In this document: positions 14,779 to 22,838 of the stretch, piece after piece | Position numbering within the stretch: the first letter of the stretch is position 1 | How the letters are laid out: each line of letters starts with the position of its first letter | NCBI GenBank assembly: GCA_964436765.1 | Contig: CAYTEH010000012.1 | Location: 1 to 37,977, forward strand | DNA: 37,977 nucleotides | Source: CAYTEH01 sp964436765 | GTDB taxonomy: Bacteria > Patescibacteriota > Gracilibacteria > Peribacterales > Peribacteraceae | Direction of reading: 5' to 3' | Notes under the pieces: model-generated | Told to the model about the DNA's origin: nothing | Database searches by the model: none | What the model saw: only the letters and a program-made list of their open reading frames with translations | Made by a program: the position numbers and the translations under genes

Positions 14779-16311
14779 TCACTTCGCCGGAGCGGGGGCG
14801 GCAAGGCCCCTGCGCTCCTTGAGCGAATCGAGAAGCCGGACGAGTTCCTGCTCCGCTTCCTTGGTGATTTCCTTGCCCAGCTGCTTCCAGAGTTCCGGAC
14901 GCGCACTGAGCGCCTGCGTCAGGTCTTTCTCGAACGCACCCACCTGGTCGACGGGAATCTGGTCGAGATGACCGTTGACGGCGGCGTAGAGGATGGCGAC
15001 CTGATCGGCCACTTCGCACGGCCTGTACTGGTCCTGCTTGAGGATCTCAGTGAGGCGCACGCCGCGGTCGAGCTGCTTCTTGGTGGCGGCGTCGAGGTCG
15101 CTGCCGAACTGCGCGAAGACCGCGAGTTCGCGGTACTGGGCGAGATCGAGACGGAGTTTGCCAGCTACCTTCTTCATGGATTTCACCTGGGCTGCCGAGC
15201 CGACGCGCGAGACGGAAATACCGGCGTTGATGGCGGGTCGGATGCCTTTGTAGAAGAGGTCGGACTCCAGGAAGATCTGTCCGTCGGTGATGGAGATGAC
15301 GTTCGTGGGGATGTACGCCGACACGTCGCCAGCCTGGGTTTCGATGATTGGGAGCGCCGTGATGGAGCCGCCGCCGTGCTTTTCATCGAGACGCACCGCT
15401 CGCTCGAGCAGGCGGGAGTGGAGGTAGAACACGTCGCCGGGGTACGCTTCGCGGCCGGGGGGGCGACGGAGCAGGAGCGAGATCTGGCGGTATGCCCACG
15501 CGTGGCGGGAGAGGTCGTCGTAGACGCACAGGACGTCCATGCCCTTGTCGAGAAAGTACTCGGCCATCGCGCAGCCCGCGAAGGGGGCGATGTAACTGAG
15601 CGCCGCGGGTTCCGACGCGCCCGCCGAGACGACGATGGTGTACTCCATGGCGCCGTGCTTCTTGAGCTCCGAGACGATTTTGGCGACCTTCGATTCCTTC
15701 TGGCCGATCGCGACGTACACGCAGATCACCGGGCGCCCTGATTGATGCGTGGAACGCTGGTTGATGATGGTATCGAGCGCCACAGCGGTCTTGCCCGTCT
15801 GGCGGTCGCCGATGATGAGCTCGCGCTGGCCCCGGCCGATGGGGATCATGGCGTCGATGGCTTTGATGCCGGTCTGCAGCGGCGTATCGACCGACTTGCG
15901 CTCAAGCACGCCGGGAGCGATCTTTTCGACCGGGTAGAGCTTCTTGGCCTGGATGGCGGGACCGCCGTCCTTCGGTTCGCCGAGCGGCGACACGACGCGG
16001 CCGACGAGTTCGTCGGATACGGGCACCGAAAGCACCTGACCCATGGCACGCACGGTGTCGCCCTGCTTCACTTTCTTGTAATCGCCGAAGACGATGGCAC
16101 CCACGGCGTTGAGCCCCAGGTTGAGGGCGCTTCCCACCACCCCGTTGCCGAAGTCGATCATTTCGGCGGAACCGAGACGCGAGAGGCCTTCGATCTTCGC
16201 GATGCCGTCGCCGATTTCAGTGACGGTACCTACGTGATCCTGATGTACTTCCTTGCGAAAGGAGGCGATCTGTTTGTCGAGGGCCGCGATGAGGTCGGTG
16301 GAGAGCGTCAT
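14779..16311 (-). CDS. atpA: ATP synthase F1 subunit alpha
   Basis: The 510-residue non-catalytic nucleotide-binding subunit has the beta-barrel (VGTVTEIGDGIAKIEGLS), P-loop GDRQTGKTA near residue 169, the VYVAIGQKESKVAKIV block, and YDDLSRHAWAYRQISLLLRR with the signature. The arginine finger region is FYKGIRPAINAGISVSRVGS. The N-terminal ~25 residues form the usual helix that meets subunit delta (LIAALDKQIASFRKEV). Its ATG overlaps the atpH stop by 4 nt, indicating translational coupling. Confidence 0.97.
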   Translation of the reverse strand: MTLSTDLIAALDKQIASFRKEVHQDHVGTVTEIGDGIAKIEGLSRLGSAEMIDFGNGVVGSALNLGLNAVGAIVFGDYKKVKQGDTVRAMGQVLSVPVSDELVGRVVSPLGEPKDGGPAIQAKKLYPVEKIAPGVLERKSVDTPLQTGIKAIDAMIPIGRGQRELIIGDRQTGKTAVALDTIINQRSTHQSGRPVICVYVAIGQKESKVAKIVSELKKHGAMEYTIVVSAGASEPAALSYIAPFAGCAMAEYFLDKGMDVLCVYDDLSRHAWAYRQISLLLRRPPGREAYPGDVFYLHSRLLERAVRLDEKHGGGSITALPIIETQAGDVSAYIPTNVISITDGQIFLESDLFYKGIRPAINAGISVSRVGSAAQVKSMKKVAGKLRLDLAQYRELAVFAQFGSDLDAATKKQLDRGVRLTEILKQDQYRPCEVADQVAILYAAVNGHLDQIPVDQVGAFEKDLTQALSARPELWKQLGKEITKEAEQELVRLLDSLKERRGLAAPAPAK

Positions 16312-16673
16312 GATCTGGTTGGTGAAAGGTGCTGACCCGCGATGGCGTGGGCCGCCTGGGAAAGGGACGCGCGGACGCTCATGTCCACCTGTTCGTCCCC
16401 AAAGGTGAGAATCACCCCGCCAAGAATCGAGGGATCGGCGAGTTCGGTAATCTGCACGGGATGGTGCGTCTTCTCAGCAATGAGCCGCTCGACTTCGGTG
16501 CGGAATGGTCCGCTCTGGCCACTCGGCGTAACGATGGTCACGGCCAGGACGGACTTCTCGTCGCGCATGTCGGCCGCCAGGCCGTACACGATCCGGCGCA
16601 GAAACTGGTCACTGTTGGGCATGGTCTTGCTCAACTGCACCAACGCCTGCATGGTGTCCTGATTCAGCGTCAT
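16308..16673 (-). CDS. atpH: ATP synthase F1 subunit delta, unusually short
   Basis: The 121-residue peripheral-stalk subunit is short against ~175-180 for the family. The C-terminal half is clear: LAVTIVTPSGQ, then ITELADPSILGGVILTFGD and DMSVRASLSQ, matching the DPxLIGG and D-x-S-x-R blocks. The N-terminal helical bundle that holds the alpha N-terminus is reduced to ~40 residues. The boundaries are fixed: the ATG overlaps the atpF stop by 4 nt and the stop overlaps the atpA start by 4 nt, so the shortness is not a start-choice error. Either the bundle is truncated or another protein fills its place. Confidence 0.88.
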   Translation of the reverse strand: MTLNQDTMQALVQLSKTMPNSDQFLRRIVYGLAADMRDEKSVLAVTIVTPSGQSGPFRTEVERLIAEKTHHPVQITELADPSILGGVILTFGDEQVDMSVRASLSQAAHAIAGQHLSPTRS

Positions 16674-17176
16674 TGCAGGATCGCGGGAAGGTCTTTCTGC
16701 ACCCGGGCGAGAATGCGCTTCTGGTCCTCCGGGGTGAATTCGCGCTCAATGATCTTTTCCGACATTCTGATGATGACTTTGGCAAGCGTCTCCTGCGCGC
16801 CGCTCAGCATGCGACCACGCTCGTCCTCCACCTGCTGCTTGGCCTTGGAAAGGATCTGGTGCGCCTCCTTTTCCGCGCCCGCGATGATCTCTTTCTTCAT
16901 CGATTCCGCGTGGCCCTTGGCTTGCTCGAGGATCCGGGCAGCTTCCTGATCTGCCGAGCGGACTCGTTCCGACCGGAGCGCGTCGAGGTCCCGTTTCTGG
17001 TTTTCAATCGCCTTCGCATCCTCCATGGCCTTGCGGATACGCTCGCGACGGTCATCGAGTACGCGCAGCACGGGCTTATAGACGAGGAAGCTCAGGACGC
17101 CGATGAGGATCACGAAGTTCACGAACTGCGCGACCATCACCTGCCAATCGATGCCGAGTTTTGCGATCAGTTCCAT
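16670..17176 (-). CDS. atpF: ATP synthase F0 subunit b
   Basis: The 168-residue peripheral-stalk subunit has one N-terminal membrane helix (WQVMVAQFVNFVILIGVLSF) followed by the YKPVLRVLDDRRERI boundary and a long charged helix with AEKEAHQILSKAKQQVEDE. The start MELIAKLGIDWQ is chosen because upstream codons are non-coding repeat sequence. The stop overlaps the atpH start. Confidence 0.93.
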   Translation of the reverse strand: MELIAKLGIDWQVMVAQFVNFVILIGVLSFLVYKPVLRVLDDRRERIRKAMEDAKAIENQKRDLDALRSERVRSADQEAARILEQAKGHAESMKKEIIAGAEKEAHQILSKAKQQVEDERGRMLSGAQETLAKVIIRMSEKIIEREFTPEDQKRILARVQKDLPAILQ

Positions 17177-17187
17177 AGAAAGGTGGG

Positions 17188-17233
17188 GTCCCTCGATACG
17201 CCCGCGGCTCCGCCGCGGACTACTCGGGATGAC
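17188..17233. repeat. REP-like palindromic element between atpE and atpF
   Basis: CCGCGGC (17202-17208) pairs with GCCGCGG (17212-17218) around TCC. It is flanked by GTCCCTCGATACG and ACTCGGGATGAC, which are partly complementary. The element fills the atpE-atpF gap and could form a strong mRNA hairpin that sets the c-to-b subunit ratio. Confidence 0.65.
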
Positions 17234-17240
17234 AAAAGAA

Positions 17241-17591
17241 TTAAACGAACTTGATGATGAGCGCCACGACGAGACAGTAGATGGCGATGGCTTCTGCAAA
17301 CGCAGCCATAAGAATCATCGGGGTCTGCACCTTGCCTGCGGCGTCGGGATTGCGGCCGATGGCCTCAAGCGCCTTGGCAGCGGCCAAACCGATGCCGATG
17401 GCGGGGCCAAGGGCGCCCACGCCCATGACGAAGGCCATGGCGAAGTTCTGGTCGAAAATGTAACCGGCAACTGCTGCGGTCTGCGTGACTACCTCGGCGG
17501 TTTCCGGCATCGCCTCCTCAGCAAAAACCGTACCGGCGACTGCCCAGAGAGTGAGAGCGGAGAGGGGGCGGATAAGTGTGTGCATCCTCAT
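17241..17591 (-). CDS. atpE: ATP synthase F0 subunit c with N-terminal signal-like extension
   Basis: The proteolipid has two membrane helices joined by the polar loop AIGRNPDAAGKVQ. Helix 1 has FVMGVGALGPAIGIGLAAAK and helix 2 has AFAEAIAIYCLVVALII with the ion-binding Glu. The Gln that marks Na+ rings (GxGxGQG) is absent (Ile instead), so protons are the likely ion. The ~116-residue product is longer than the usual 70-90. The first ~24 residues (MRMHTLIRPLSALTLWAVAG, then TVFAEE) look like a cleavable signal peptide, as seen in some bacterial c subunits. ATGs at 17591 and 17585 are both possible. Its own promoter lies in the atpB-atpE gap. Confidence 0.92.
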   Translation of the reverse strand: MRMHTLIRPLSALTLWAVAGTVFAEEAMPETAEVVTQTAAVAGYIFDQNFAMAFVMGVGALGPAIGIGLAAAKALEAIGRNPDAAGKVQTPMILMAAFAEAIAIYCLVVALIIKFV

Positions 17592-17663
17592 GGTTTGGAA
17601 GGGAAAAAAGTGGAAAGGGATCAAAATTGCTTGTAATGAGACCTGAGGCCAAATTGTCGGGTG

Positions 17664-17692
17664 ATTGTAGGGAGGGACCCCATGGGAATCAA
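17664..17692 (-). promoter_or_regulatory. Internal promoter before atpE
   Basis: On the minus strand TTGATT (17692-17687), a 17-nt spacer and TACAAT (17669-17664) give a good promoter, about 70 nt before the atpE start. It would raise c-subunit transcripts over subunit a, in line with ring stoichiometry. Confidence 0.6.
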
Positions 17693-17717
17693 GGCTCTAT
17701 AAGGACGGTCTGACGCA

Positions 17718-18488
17718 TCAATGTGCCTCGTGCGGCGTCGTGGCCATGGAAATAAAGACGAGCGTGAGCATCGCGAACACGAGCGCCTGGATCACCCCCA
17801 CAAACAGCTCCATGCCATAGAACGGAATGGGAATGATGTAGGGCACGAGCGCAGAAATGACCATGAGCAGCACTTCTCCAGCGAAAATGTTACCGAAAAG
17901 ACGGAAGCTGAAGGAAACGATGCGGGTGAATTCACCGACGAACTCCAGGAGCCCCACGAACGTCCCGATGCCGTACGGCTTCTTCCACGGTGCCACGAAG
18001 TACTTGGATGCATGCGGCAGGACACCCAACGCAGCGATGCCGAGCAATTGCGCCATGACAATGGAAAAGATGGCGAAGACGAGGGTCATGTTGATATCGG
18101 CGTTCATGGAACGGAAGAGCGGCATGGCGATCTCTTTCCCCTCGTGCAGACCCATGACCGTAATACTGCCCACCCCGGGCAATATGCCCATCCAGTTTGC
18201 GATGAGGATGAAGAGGAACATCGTCGCGACGACGGGGAAAATACGGCGCGTGCGCTTCTGGTTCTGGATGATGGAATCGAAAAATTCGAAGAGACCGCCC
18301 ACGAGCAGCTCCACCGCCATCTGGAAACGACCGGGGATCACTTTGTACCGCGTGGACCGGGCGCTGATCGCAATGAGCACAAGCACCCCCACGGCGAGCC
18401 AGGACATCACAAGAGTGTTGCGCACGGGGAAATCTCCGATGTGGGCGATCGTCTCGGACGCGAGGGTCGGGGCGTGGATTGATGCCAT
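17718..18488 (-). CDS. atpB: ATP synthase F0 subunit a
   Basis: The 256-residue membrane subunit forms the proton half-channels. It has about five to six helices, ending with SFSFRLFGNIFAGEVLLMVI, which carries the essential Arg and the GN motif, and VGVIQALVFAMLTLVFISMA. An earlier helix is FLFILIANWMGILPGVG. The start MASIHAPTL (18488) is chosen over an upstream in-frame ATG at 18515, since TTGACT (-35-like) and a poor -10 lie just upstream. It heads the B-E-F-H-A-G block. Confidence 0.95.
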   Translation of the reverse strand: MASIHAPTLASETIAHIGDFPVRNTLVMSWLAVGVLVLIAISARSTRYKVIPGRFQMAVELLVGGLFEFFDSIIQNQKRTRRIFPVVATMFLFILIANWMGILPGVGSITVMGLHEGKEIAMPLFRSMNADINMTLVFAIFSIVMAQLLGIAALGVLPHASKYFVAPWKKPYGIGTFVGLLEFVGEFTRIVSFSFRLFGNIFAGEVLLMVISALVPYIIPIPFYGMELFVGVIQALVFAMLTLVFISMATTPHEAH

Positions 18489-18573
18489 AGCTCGAAAAGA
18501 GTGAGGAAACACCACCCGAAAGTCAATACTCTAAAAGGCCACTCTTCCTCGTGCCCGATGCGGATACATCGGG

Positions 18574-18579
18574 TAAACT
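18574..18579 (+). promoter_or_regulatory. -10 box of the TIMP/SLH gene
   Basis: TAAACT ends 8 nt before the ATG at 18588. It fits the leaderless pattern and decides against the in-frame upstream ATG at 18501. Confidence 0.5.
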
Positions 18580-18587
18580 GGCAGTCT

Positions 18588-19643
18588 ATGCGCACGTCTT
18601 CCACACTCCTCTCCGCTCTCCTACTTCTTCCTGTCGCACTGCTTGGCTTCGTCGTACACATGGGCACCGCCAGTGCCTGCTCCTGCATCGAACGGCCCGT
18701 GCAGGACGTGTATGAAGATTCCGATGCCGTGTTTCTCGGCACCGTCACGAACATCGAAACCGTCGGCATGGAGGAGAAGGTCACCTTCACGATCAGTCAG
18801 TCCTGGAAAGGGACGGAGGGCGGTTCGGTCACCATCACGACCGCCAAAGACAGCGCCACCTGCGGCATCGACTACATCGTCGGCGAAGAGACGCCGGTGT
18901 TCGCGGAGTCCGATTCCAAAGGGGGCTTCCGCGCCGTGCTCTGCAGCAACATCTTCAGCGAAAACCCGATGGCATACCTCGAGAGCATCTCGAACGGCGA
19001 AAGCGGAGGCAATGACTGCCGGCCGCACGTGTGCGCGAACGGCACCACCCATCCCAGCTGCACCGACGACGGCCACCCCATCAACTACATCCAGGACCCC
19101 TGCAACAGCGGCGGGAACGGCGGCTTCAACGACGTGTCACGGTCTCATCCGCAGTACGAAGCCATTATGTACGTGCGGAACGAAGGCATCGTCATCGGCT
19201 ATCCCGACGGGTCCTACAAACCCGGCAACCCCGTCAACCGTGCCGAATTCACGAAAATGATCGCCTCCACGCTCTACACGAACGAACAGATGCTCTCGTG
19301 CCTGCGGAGCCGCGGCACCACCTTCCCCGACGTCGCTGCGGGCTCATGGTTCGCACAGTACGTCTGTCCGTTCGCACGCGACGGCATCATCAAGGGCTAC
19401 CCGAACGGCACCTACGGCCCCGAGAAGAACATCAACGCGGCCGAAGCCGCGAAGATCATCGTGGGCGCGTACCATTTGCAGGTGACGACGACGCCCACGG
19501 GACTCGAGGCTTGGTGGCAGACCTACATCAATGCCCTGCGGAACCGCGGCGCACTGCATGCGTCGTACCAACGCCCCGAGCAGCTGCTCACGCGTGGCGA
19601 CCTCGCCGAAATCCTCTGGCGCTTGAAAGTGCCAGGGCTCTGA
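18588..19643 (+). CDS. Secreted TIMP/NTR-like domain plus SLH repeats
   Basis: The 351-residue exported protein has a signal peptide (TLLSALLLLPVALLGF, cleavage after GTASA), so the mature chain starts CSC, as in TIMP/netrin-like domains whose N-terminal Cys is functional. The ~100-residue domain (DAVFLGTVTNIE, TFTISQSWKG, CGIDYIVGEETPVFAE, AVLCSN) has paired cysteines. After a Gly/Asn/Cys-rich linker come S-layer-homology units: YVRNEGIVIGYPDGSYKPGN with VNRAEFTKMI, then FARDGIIKGYPNGTYGPEKN with AAEAAKII, and a third ending LLTRGDLAEIL. SLH units anchor proteins to the cell wall or S-layer. The domain may bind or inhibit a protease. It sits on the opposite strand between the two ATP synthase blocks. 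Confidence 0.8.
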   Translation: MRTSSTLLSALLLLPVALLGFVVHMGTASACSCIERPVQDVYEDSDAVFLGTVTNIETVGMEEKVTFTISQSWKGTEGGSVTITTAKDSATCGIDYIVGEETPVFAESDSKGGFRAVLCSNIFSENPMAYLESISNGESGGNDCRPHVCANGTTHPSCTDDGHPINYIQDPCNSGGNGGFNDVSRSHPQYEAIMYVRNEGIVIGYPDGSYKPGNPVNRAEFTKMIASTLYTNEQMLSCLRSRGTTFPDVAAGSWFAQYVCPFARDGIIKGYPNGTYGPEKNINAAEAAKIIVGAYHLQVTTTPTGLEAWWQTYINALRNRGALHASYQRPEQLLTRGDLAEILWRLKVPGL

Positions 19644-19664
19644 TCACCAGTGCACGAGTGTTGA

Positions 19665-20126
19665 TCACATTTTTTGTTCCTGTTTTTCCGCTTCTAGGAT
19701 ACTTTTTTCATGTTGTTGTTCCTCCCAGTTCATCTGGTCGATCATTTTTTTGACCGCCATCGCGGAACTCACGAATGCAAGCAGGAGCCCGCCCATCATG
19801 AACGCGGGCGTCGTCCCCATGTACTTGTCGAGGTAGGCGCCGCCAACGCCGAAGAGCACGGCGGGAATTGCTATGATATAGCCGATCTGACCCGCCAGCC
19901 CCATGGCCTTCATGCTCGACATCTGGTTTCCACGGGGCCGCCGCTTTCGCGAAACCACCACAGACGACATGTGCGGTTTGCCCGGGGAGAATTTCTGCTG
20001 CTTGACGCCGGCTGAGTCGTCAGTCGCTAATACCGGCACGTAATCATGGATCTGATGATCGTCCCCTGCCGCCGAAAGAGAGACTGGTTGCCGGACCTTG
20101 TGGCGGTGGCGCATGTAGAGCGACAT
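19665..20126 (-). CDS. AtpI-like F0F1 ATPase subunit
   Basis: The ~153-residue protein ends with two membrane helices (GQIGYIIAIPAVLFGVGGAY; FMMGGLLLAFVSSAMAVKKM) around LDKYMGTTP, the layout of the AtpI/'ATPase_gene1' family that helps assemble the c-ring or carries Mg2+/Ca2+. The N-terminal ~85 residues are basic and likely disordered, longer than usual. A TTG at 20156 overlaps the atpC stop (TTGA) and could be a coupled start; the ATG at 20126 is listed here. Position right after atpC and before atpB supports the call. Confidence 0.75.
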   Translation of the reverse strand: MSLYMRHRHKVRQPVSLSAAGDDHQIHDYVPVLATDDSAGVKQQKFSPGKPHMSSVVVSRKRRPRGNQMSSMKAMGLAGQIGYIIAIPAVLFGVGGAYLDKYMGTTPAFMMGGLLLAFVSSAMAVKKMIDQMNWEEQQHEKSILEAEKQEQKM

Positions 20127-20152
20127 GGCGGAAACGGGAAAGGTGCGGCGCG

Positions 20153-20566
20153 TCAACCCCGCGCGTGCCGGCGACGACGTACGGTGCGCAGCCTCGCGAG
20201 TTCGCGGTCAAGAATAGCGGTGGCTTCGGCAAAGCCTTCAGCATCGTACCGCCGCTCGCTCACGAGCTTCTCTGCGGCGGATTTGGCCTTTTCGATGGCC
20301 TCCTCCTCTAGCCCCTCGGCTGCATCAGCGGTACGCGCGAGCACCCGCACCGATTTTCCGTCGATCTCGACCGTCCCACCCGACAGCGCGAACAAGTGCT
20401 CGGTGTCGCCGTGGTGGATGATGGCCACGCCCGGGGCGAGAGTCGTTAAAAGCGGAATGTGCCCTGGCAGCACCGTAATTTCCCCGTCGGAGGCCTGCAG
20501 CGTCACCGAGTCGGCCTCGCCTTCGTAGACGGTCTGATCCGGCGTAATGATTTCGAGGTGGAGCAT
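20153..20566 (-). CDS. atpC: ATP synthase F1 subunit epsilon
   Basis: The 137-residue subunit starts MLHLEIITPDQTVYEGEAD. It has the N-terminal beta-sandwich (VTLQASDGEITVLPGHIPL, then LAPGVAIIHH and LFALSGGTVEIDG). The C-terminal two-helix domain is AEGLEEEAIEKAKSAAEKLV and the FAEATAILDRELARLRTV helix that can brake the enzyme. It is 58 nt after atpD, with a strong palindrome between. Confidence 0.92.
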   Translation of the reverse strand: MLHLEIITPDQTVYEGEADSVTLQASDGEITVLPGHIPLLTTLAPGVAIIHHGDTEHLFALSGGTVEIDGKSVRVLARTADAAEGLEEEAIEKAKSAAEKLVSERRYDAEGFAEATAILDRELARLRTVRRRRHARG

Positions 20567-20587
20567 AGAATAATCATGACCTGTACT

Positions 20588-20611
20588 TCTCTCCCCCAAG
20601 AGGGGGAGAGA
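20588..20611. repeat. Perfect 10-bp palindrome between atpD and atpC
   Basis: TCTCTCCCCC (20588-20597) pairs with GGGGGAGAGA (20602-20611) around AAGA. There is no T-run on the minus strand, so it more likely stabilises mRNA or lowers atpC relative to atpD than terminates. It resembles dispersed intergenic palindromes. Confidence 0.65.
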
Positions 20612-20624
20612 CCGAGTGAGGGGA

Positions 20625-21995
20625 TTACGCTTTCACTTCATCGATACCCCCCTTCATGTAGAACGCCTGCTCGGGCAACGCATCCATCTGGCCCTCGAGG
20701 ATGGCCTTGAAGGATTGCACGGTCTCTTCGCGCTTCACGAACTTGCCCGGCGCGCCGGTGAAGGCCTCGGCGACGAAGAAGGGCTGACTGAGGAATTTTT
20801 GAATCTTGCGCGCGCGCTGCACGGTCTTCTTGTCTTCTTCGGAAAGCTCTTCCATGCCGAGGATCGCAATGATGTCCTGCAGTTCCTTGTAGCGCTGCAG
20901 CACCTTCTGCACGCCGCGCGCGGTATCGTAGTGCTCCTGGCCCACCACCGCGGGCGTGAGGATGGACGACGTGGAATCGAGCGGGTCGACCGCGGGGTAG
21001 ATGCCAAGCTCGGCGATAGCGCGTGAGAGCACGATGAAGGAATCGAGGTGACCGAACGTCGTGGCCGGAGCCGGGTCGGTGAGGTCATCCGCGGGCACGA
21101 ACACCGCCTGCACCGAGGTGATGGATCCTTTGTTGGTGGACGTAATGCGCTCCTGAATCTGTCCCATTTCGTTGGCCAGCGTCGGCTGGTAGCCGACCGC
21201 TGAGGGGATGCGCCCGAGCAGCGCCGAGAGCTCGGCGCCCGCCTGGGTGAAGCGGAAGATGTTGTCGATGAAGAGCAGCACGTCGCGCTGTTCCTCATCG
21301 CGGAAATATTCCGCCATGGAAAGACCCGTCTGCACCACGCGCATGCGGGGGCCGGGCGGCTCGTTCATCTGGCCGAACACGAGCGATGTCTTCTCGAGCA
21401 CACCGGAATCCTTCATTTCGTAGTAGAGGTCGTTGCCCTCGCGGCTGCGCTCCCCCACCCCGGCAAATACCGAGAAACCCCCGTGCTCTTCTGCGATGTT
21501 TCGGATGAGCTCTTTCACAATGACGGTCTTACCAACGCCAGCGCCTCCGAAGAGGCCGACTTTGCCCCCTTTAAGGATGGGGCAGATGAGGTCGATGACC
21601 TTAATGCCCGTCTCAAGAACTTCGGTGGAAACAGACTGCTCGTCGAAGGTAGGAGCCCTGCGGTGGATGGGGTACCGCTTCTTCGTCTTGACCGACGGCA
21701 TACCATCGATGGGTTCGCCGAGCACGTTGAACATGCGGCCGAGCGTCTCGGGCCCCACAGGAACCGAAATCGGCGCACCCGTGTCTTCCACCGCCACGCC
21801 GCGCCGGAGCCCATCGGTAGACCCCATGGCCACCGTTCGGACGGAATTTCCTTCCAGGTGTTGCTGCACCTCGAGCACCAGCGTCTCTTTCCCCACGGTC
21901 GTGGTAAGCGCACTGAAGATGGACGGCATAGCCGCGACGGACGGGAACTGGCAGTCTACGACTGCGCCGACGACTTGGGAGACTGTTCCGGACAT
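20625..21995 (-). CDS. atpD: ATP synthase F1 subunit beta
   Basis: The 456-residue catalytic subunit starts MSGTVSQVVGAVVDCQFP. The P-loop is GGAGVGKTVIVKELI, with the catalytic GVGERSREGNDLYYEM (Glu), VLLFIDNIFRFTQAGAE (Walker B) and the ALLGRIPSAVGYQPTLANEM block. The C-terminal end is FVAEAFTGAPGKFV. It is the first gene of the D-C-I block, upstream of atpB rather than after atpG. A promoter-like TTGTCT with 17-nt spacer and TAGGAT lies ~36 nt before the start. Confidence 0.97.
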   Translation of the reverse strand: MSGTVSQVVGAVVDCQFPSVAAMPSIFSALTTTVGKETLVLEVQQHLEGNSVRTVAMGSTDGLRRGVAVEDTGAPISVPVGPETLGRMFNVLGEPIDGMPSVKTKKRYPIHRRAPTFDEQSVSTEVLETGIKVIDLICPILKGGKVGLFGGAGVGKTVIVKELIRNIAEEHGGFSVFAGVGERSREGNDLYYEMKDSGVLEKTSLVFGQMNEPPGPRMRVVQTGLSMAEYFRDEEQRDVLLFIDNIFRFTQAGAELSALLGRIPSAVGYQPTLANEMGQIQERITSTNKGSITSVQAVFVPADDLTDPAPATTFGHLDSFIVLSRAIAELGIYPAVDPLDSTSSILTPAVVGQEHYDTARGVQKVLQRYKELQDIIAILGMEELSEEDKKTVQRARKIQKFLSQPFFVAEAFTGAPGKFVKREETVQSFKAILEGQMDALPEQAFYMKGGIDEVKA

Positions 21996-22119
21996 ACAGG
22001 AAGGAGTGATCCGATAAAGTTGGCGTATCCTAAGGGAACACCCAGTGGCAGACAAGGGTCTTAACAACGACTTTCCTCACTCTAACTACGCCCAAGTGCG
22101 GTCAGAAGTACGCGTGCCG

Positions 22120-22791
22120 TCAGGGCTGATGCGCCCCTTTCCGCTTCAGAAGGTCCGCCGCATGGCCCGTTCTGCGCTTCCAGTAGAGCCACGCGATCAC
22201 ACCGCCCACGCCGCCGACGATGACGATTTTCAGCACCGTCTCGGCGGTGTCGATGCCCGTCATGAGCGATTCCATCGCCGCGAGGCCTGTGTACCCCAGC
22301 AGCATGAAGGTGAGATTGCGAATATAAAACCCCACGTAGGTGGCGATGATGAATGTGCGCAGGCGAATCTTGAGGATGCCACACAGAAGCGAGATCGGCG
22401 TGCTGGGCATCACGGGAATGGACCGGATGACGAGCAGGATGAATGCATCCTTCCTGGTGCCCTTGAAATGCTCGCCGAAACGCTCCAGGTCCTGGTGCCG
22501 CACGCCGATGTATTTCCCCAGGCGGGGCACCGCCACGTCCTCCAGCCTGTCGCCGATGACGTAGAATATCCATGCACCAGCGGTCTTCGAGAGCGTGGCA
22601 AGCGCACAGAGCCAGAGCAAGTGGAGCATCCCCAGCTGCTGCGCCGCGTTGATGCTGCCGGTGAGGGTGGACACGAGCGGCGACGGGATGGGCGCGATAA
22701 TCTCTTCCACGATGCCACCCACCATCACGAACACGGGCAGCGGCACCGCGCGCGCAATGCCTTCCAGCCAAGTGATGACTCCGTCGAGCAT
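22120..22791 (-). CDS. DedA-family (VTT domain) membrane protein
   Basis: The 223-residue protein shows the DedA/SNARE-associated pattern. It has an N-terminal reentrant region VFVMVGGIVEEIIAPIPS, then an AGAWIFYVIGDRLED segment (the GxxxGD-like block). RSIPVMPSTPISLLCGILK follows, matching the RFIPxxR-PxxxxxG region, and the last membrane helix is VIVGGVGGVIAWLYW. DedA proteins move or scramble phospholipids and undecaprenyl phosphate and need the proton gradient. The substrate here is not shown. The gene is monocistronic with its own promoter. Confidence 0.85.
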   Translation of the reverse strand: MLDGVITWLEGIARAVPLPVFVMVGGIVEEIIAPIPSPLVSTLTGSINAAQQLGMLHLLWLCALATLSKTAGAWIFYVIGDRLEDVAVPRLGKYIGVRHQDLERFGEHFKGTRKDAFILLVIRSIPVMPSTPISLLCGILKIRLRTFIIATYVGFYIRNLTFMLLGYTGLAAMESLMTGIDTAETVLKIVIVGGVGGVIAWLYWKRRTGHAADLLKRKGAHQP

Positions 22792-22800
22792 GACTGGGTG

Positions 22801-22830
22801 ATGCTACAGGGAAGGCATGATAACGTCGAA
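22801..22830 (-). promoter_or_regulatory. dedA-like gene promoter
   Basis: On the minus strand TTCGAC (22830-22825), an 18-nt spacer and TAGCAT (22806-22801) lie 9 nt before the ATG at 22791. Confidence 0.5.
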
Positions 22831-22838
22831 CGAAGCGC

